From contig OX485806.1 in NCBI GenBank assembly GCA_950295325.1, positions 5,952,001 through 6,016,000 on the forward strand: DNA of 64,000 bases, written 5' to 3'. This document shows positions 61,066 to 64,000 of the stretch, piece by piece. A program made the position numbers and the translations under genes. Position 1 is the first letter of the stretch, and each line of letters opens with the position of its first letter. The DNA comes from Polytrichum commune (Eukaryota > Streptophyta > Polytrichopsida > Polytrichales > Polytrichaceae). A model generated the notes under the pieces. It was not told the origin of the DNA. It saw nothing but the letters and a program-made list of their open reading frames with translations, and searched no databases.

Positions 61066-61525
61066 CTAGTATTGCTGCAATCCGTCTTCACATGTTTCAG
61101 AGATTTTTAATGACCCGTGTGGTGTGTGTTGTTTCCCAGTGTAAAAAGGATTCTTCACTAAAGGGATCTGGCCAATCACTGCCTTCATTGAAGAGATTTT
61201 GACAATCCGAACCCCGAGCTTATGAACGACATTACAAAAATCTGATTCCAAACCCTGCCTGCCCATTGACACTATTTCTATCAGATATGCACTGTGATGC
61301 CACCCATGCCAGATTCTGGAAGCTATAAGTGTAAGGTGTTTCCTGCCCTTACGAAACTGATTTCTTCGAAAATACAATACTCCTCCTTGCAGTGCTGGAA
61401 GAACTGAACTACACTTTGCTGCTAGAAAGAAAATGGAAGAAATTAATAATGACACTCCTGAACTCAGAATGAGCACACCCTTAACCAAAATCCGACTGCA
61501 TATGTCAAAACTTTCTAATGAAGGT
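61066..61525 (-). other. probable 3' UTR of the YbaB-like gene
   Basis: This region lies directly after the stop codon (61526-61528 on the minus strand). A 158-codon open frame overlaps the stop in another frame, but it opens with GTG and resembles no family, so it is treated as untranslated. Confidence 0.4.
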
Positions 61526-63549
61526 CTAGACACCTGGACCACCGCTTAAGCCAGGGGGCATACCAAGACTCTCTGCAAGGTTCTTCATCCGGTCCTTCAT
61601 TGCCTGCATCAGAAAGAATATTATGAGAAACAACCTTGTAGGTCACATGCATTCTCAAAAAATACAGACAAAGCCAAAGTTAATCACTCAACAAGGATAG
61701 CTGAAAAATTAGTATGTCAATCTCAAGAATTGTGCATCCATTGCATCAAACATAACATGAACACGGCCACAGGGGTTTAAAAACAATATGCTAGGGGTAA
61801 CTTACTGCAACACTTTTTGAGTGAGCATCTTTATATGCTTGATTGACCAATGTTGATAGTTGCTGCAAACACACAACACATATATAACAATCTTAGGTCT
61901 CCACCCAAAAATAAATAAAAATCTAATAGACGAAGATAATGTAAACACAAAAACTATGTAGAAATCACCCAAACTATCCAGATAGTGTTCAAATTGATAG
62001 TGAACAAATTGATAGTATCTAGAAGTTGACCCTTCCAGTTTCCCAGTCATGTCCCATTTCAAACTGACTATTTATGACTCGGTGTCTTGACATGTTGCTC
62101 TTTTATCCCCATGCTCACTCTTCCAACCTCCATAAATTGAGTCAAAAATAGATAAGCCTTTCTGAAGCCCAACTGGGAAGTTTTGGAAGTGAGGCATACT
62201 CCATCCTCAAGAAACAAATCTAGTCATGACCTAAAATTACAGACCCTTCACTTAGCATATGGGGTCGGACAGCAATTTAAAGAGGTGCTCAAGGCCAGAG
62301 ATGATAACCTTTATCCAACTATGAGGACTCTCTAGATTTTAAATATCTTTTGGAAGGTGTGAAGTACTTTACTCTGCACCCTGACAGAAGACCACTGCAT
62401 TATGATTGCCAACCTAAAGGGCATGCCCAGAGACTAGGGATAATCAAAATAAAAGTTGAAGAGGACATACTTCAGCACCCTTCTCCAAGGCAATTTCTGT
62501 AATCTCAACACGGATTGGCTCTTGGTTGCCTGAGAGTGTAACCTTCACAAGCTCTTCTTCACAGTAGCCATCAAACTCAGCACTGGAAGATCAACAACAT
62601 GATTACTCGGCATTAGCAATCAATGTTTCCATAGACGGAACCACTTATTCACATCGCTTCTGTGGAGCAGACTATGACTAACTCTAACAGCAACTGACAT
62701 GACTTTGCTCTCTACAACTCTATGACTATATTGTACCTCTGTGTTTCAGGTTTTTTGGCCTATTGAGTACTGATTTCCTTACTGAGTGAAATTTATGGTA
62801 TAAAACCATGCCTGGTAACAGATGTCAAATTAGGACCCTTGCAGTTTTTGACAAGAATTGAGAACCCCAAAACCCCAACAAATTTCACTCATGGTAACAA
62901 TGTAACTTAGGTTCCTGGCAATAGATTAAACAACATCACTATCCAACTTTTCCTTGCGGTGCACAGATGAGGTGAAGGACATACGCAGCAAGCTCTTTCT
63001 GGACACGAACAGCCTCCACTTGCACTACTTGTTGAGCTTTCCTCACTGTGTCATAGAGACCTTGCATATTTCCAAACATATTCCCTAGCCCTTGCTGCAT
63101 TGAGCCAAAGTTGAGCGTCAGTAACTTGATTCTTAACCCTTATTGCTATGACAACTTTACACTAACGACCTTCACAAATATTGCAGCCACTCACTCTGCT
63201 GACAGTGACCAGAGATGAAGAATTTGGGACAAGTAGTCCCTTCCAACAATACTGTGTATATTATGCAAACGAAATTTAGGTCTGGAGATACCACATTGTC
63301 AGAAGTTCATCTTTACAGGTTTGATAAGTTACAGCACATGTCCAGATCCAAGGTCACTAAAGGAGGGGATGAACATCAATAATATCACAATCAACAAATT
63401 GATGCAATTAATTCTCTACATCAAGTCTGCAAAATAGCAGATGGCTGGACAAAGATAGCAAATGGTGCACCTTCTTGGCAGCTTCATCAGGGTTCTCTTC
63501 TTTCTTTCCTCCCCACAAGCTGGTGATGCTCAAGGAGCCCTTTGTGGAC
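61526..63549 (-). CDS. STIC2-like: YbaB/EbfC-family nucleoid-associated protein, plastid type (5' end missing)
   Basis: Five coding exons on the minus strand: 63471-63549, 62985-63094, 62471-62582, 61806-61862 and 61526-61603, all with GT...AG introns and consistent phases. Together they give 144 residues. The order is SLWGGKKEENPDEAAKK, QGLGNMFGNMQGLYDTVRKA then QQVVQVEAVRVQKELA, AEFDGYCEEELVKVTLSGNQ then EPIRVEITEIALEKGAE, QLSTLVNQAYKDAHSKSV, and AMKDRMKNLAESLGMPPGLS to the end. This is the whole conserved YbaB domain: a long helix, the DG-containing beta sheet and a final helix. Arabidopsis relatives (STIC2/At2g24020, At4g30620) are chloroplast stromal proteins, and STIC2 is linked to thylakoid protein targeting; bacterial YbaB binds DNA. 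The transit-peptide exon was not found and should lie to the right, probably outside the window. The acceptor of the 63549 exon is the least certain boundary. Confidence 0.92.
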
Positions 63550-64000
63550 CTTACATACTCATTTTTCCTCTTCAAGAATACACTAGTGTTAACCCTAGAG
63601 CCTGTGCAAAGCAAACCATGAAAATATATAAGAGCCAGCCCAAGGTGTGCCAGCCAGTAACTTGTTTGGTCCAACACAAAAACCATAATGTTTAATGTCT
63701 CAAAAGTTGATCTTTCTTACCAAAGTCATGAATTTCCAAGCAAATACCTCTCACAGGCCTCCAAATTCAGAGTGAAGTAACATGCATCAGGTACATAATA
63801 GACTGACAAAAACCATGGCCAATCTCCCTGTGGCATCCAGTAAAGTGGATACATAAACAAATCCATGATTTTTAAAACTACTAATTGCCAAATGAAAGGT
63901 AGCCAGGTGCAAGTTGATTCAGTGCAAGTTAAATTTGGACTAATATAACGTGCCAAATACTGCAATCCAAACCAATGTATTCAACCCTTGCTTCCATCAA
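63550..64000 (-). other. probable intron upstream of the first visible YbaB-like exon
   Basis: No transit-peptide-like exon (Ser/Ala/Arg-rich after an ATG) could be read with confidence on the minus strand. The 79-codon frame at 63726-63965 is hydrophobic and aromatic and does not look like a transit peptide. A large first intron extending past the window edge is the simplest reading. Confidence 0.4.

Noticed and set aside
61066-61542. 158-codon open frame overlapping the stop of the YbaB-like gene
   Set aside because: It opens with GTG, resembles no family and lies where the 3' UTR is expected.
1-64000. CRISPR arrays, bacterial operons or organellar DNA
   Set aside because: No regular direct-repeat/spacer pattern is present. 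Introns, MITEs and LINEs show nuclear plant DNA.

Overview
The window is nuclear DNA from a land plant, and the transposon content points to a seedless one (bryophyte, lycophyte or fern). Three things support this. A chloroplast-type YbaB/EbfC gene (STIC2-like) and a plant C2H2 zinc-finger gene are both split by short GT-AG introns. The L1-type LINE and PIF/Harbinger proteins resemble copies I recall from mosses and liverworts. The rest is AT-rich intergenic DNA full of decayed repeats. The species cannot be fixed from the sequence alone.

Only two host genes are well supported. (1) On the + strand, 38957..41357 is a three-exon gene for a 597-residue protein with four clustered zinc fingers. 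It has a long upstream region (about 37.3-38.95 kb) and a 3' UTR with AATAAA near 41.87 kb. (2) On the - strand, 61526..63549 holds the last five coding exons of a YbaB/EbfC-family nucleoid-associated protein. Its 5' exon(s), presumably encoding the transit peptide, were not identified and probably lie beyond the right edge.

Layout. 1-9 kb: MITEs and two opposed L1 fragments (- 2580-3480; + 3940-6751). 8.6-11 kb: several MITEs with GG...CC ends. 12.8-13.95 kb: a broken Harbinger transposase gene. 14.6-15.8 kb: a minisatellite, an AT-rich satellite and a tRNA-derived SINE. 16.4-17.9 kb: a decayed minus-strand coding-like stretch of unknown nature. 18.3-21.4 kb: a dense MITE cluster including a 417-bp foldback element rich in AACCGGTT. 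21.4-36.8 kb: mostly unassigned DNA with an L1 3' end on the minus strand, more MITEs, a 118-bp tandem duplication and a long (GA)n. 36.8-41.9 kb: a Harbinger MITE directly upstream of the zinc-finger gene, then the gene. 46.95-49.8 kb: the best L1 copy. 50.07-52.52 kb: a Mutator-like element with arms over 500 bp that carry inward-facing gene 5' ends and are flanked by a 10-bp target duplication. 53.9-56 kb: nested MITEs with a readable empty-site paralogue. 57.6-58 kb: another foldback. 61.5-63.5 kb: the YbaB-like gene.

The two host genes show no functional link. The main biological interest is the transposon biology: non-autonomous Harbinger-type families with TTA, TAA, TGA or TCA duplications, a decayed transposase of that superfamily nearby, and a Mutator-like element carrying duplicated gene starts. 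The window also has eight or more cytosine homopolymers, all on the + strand.
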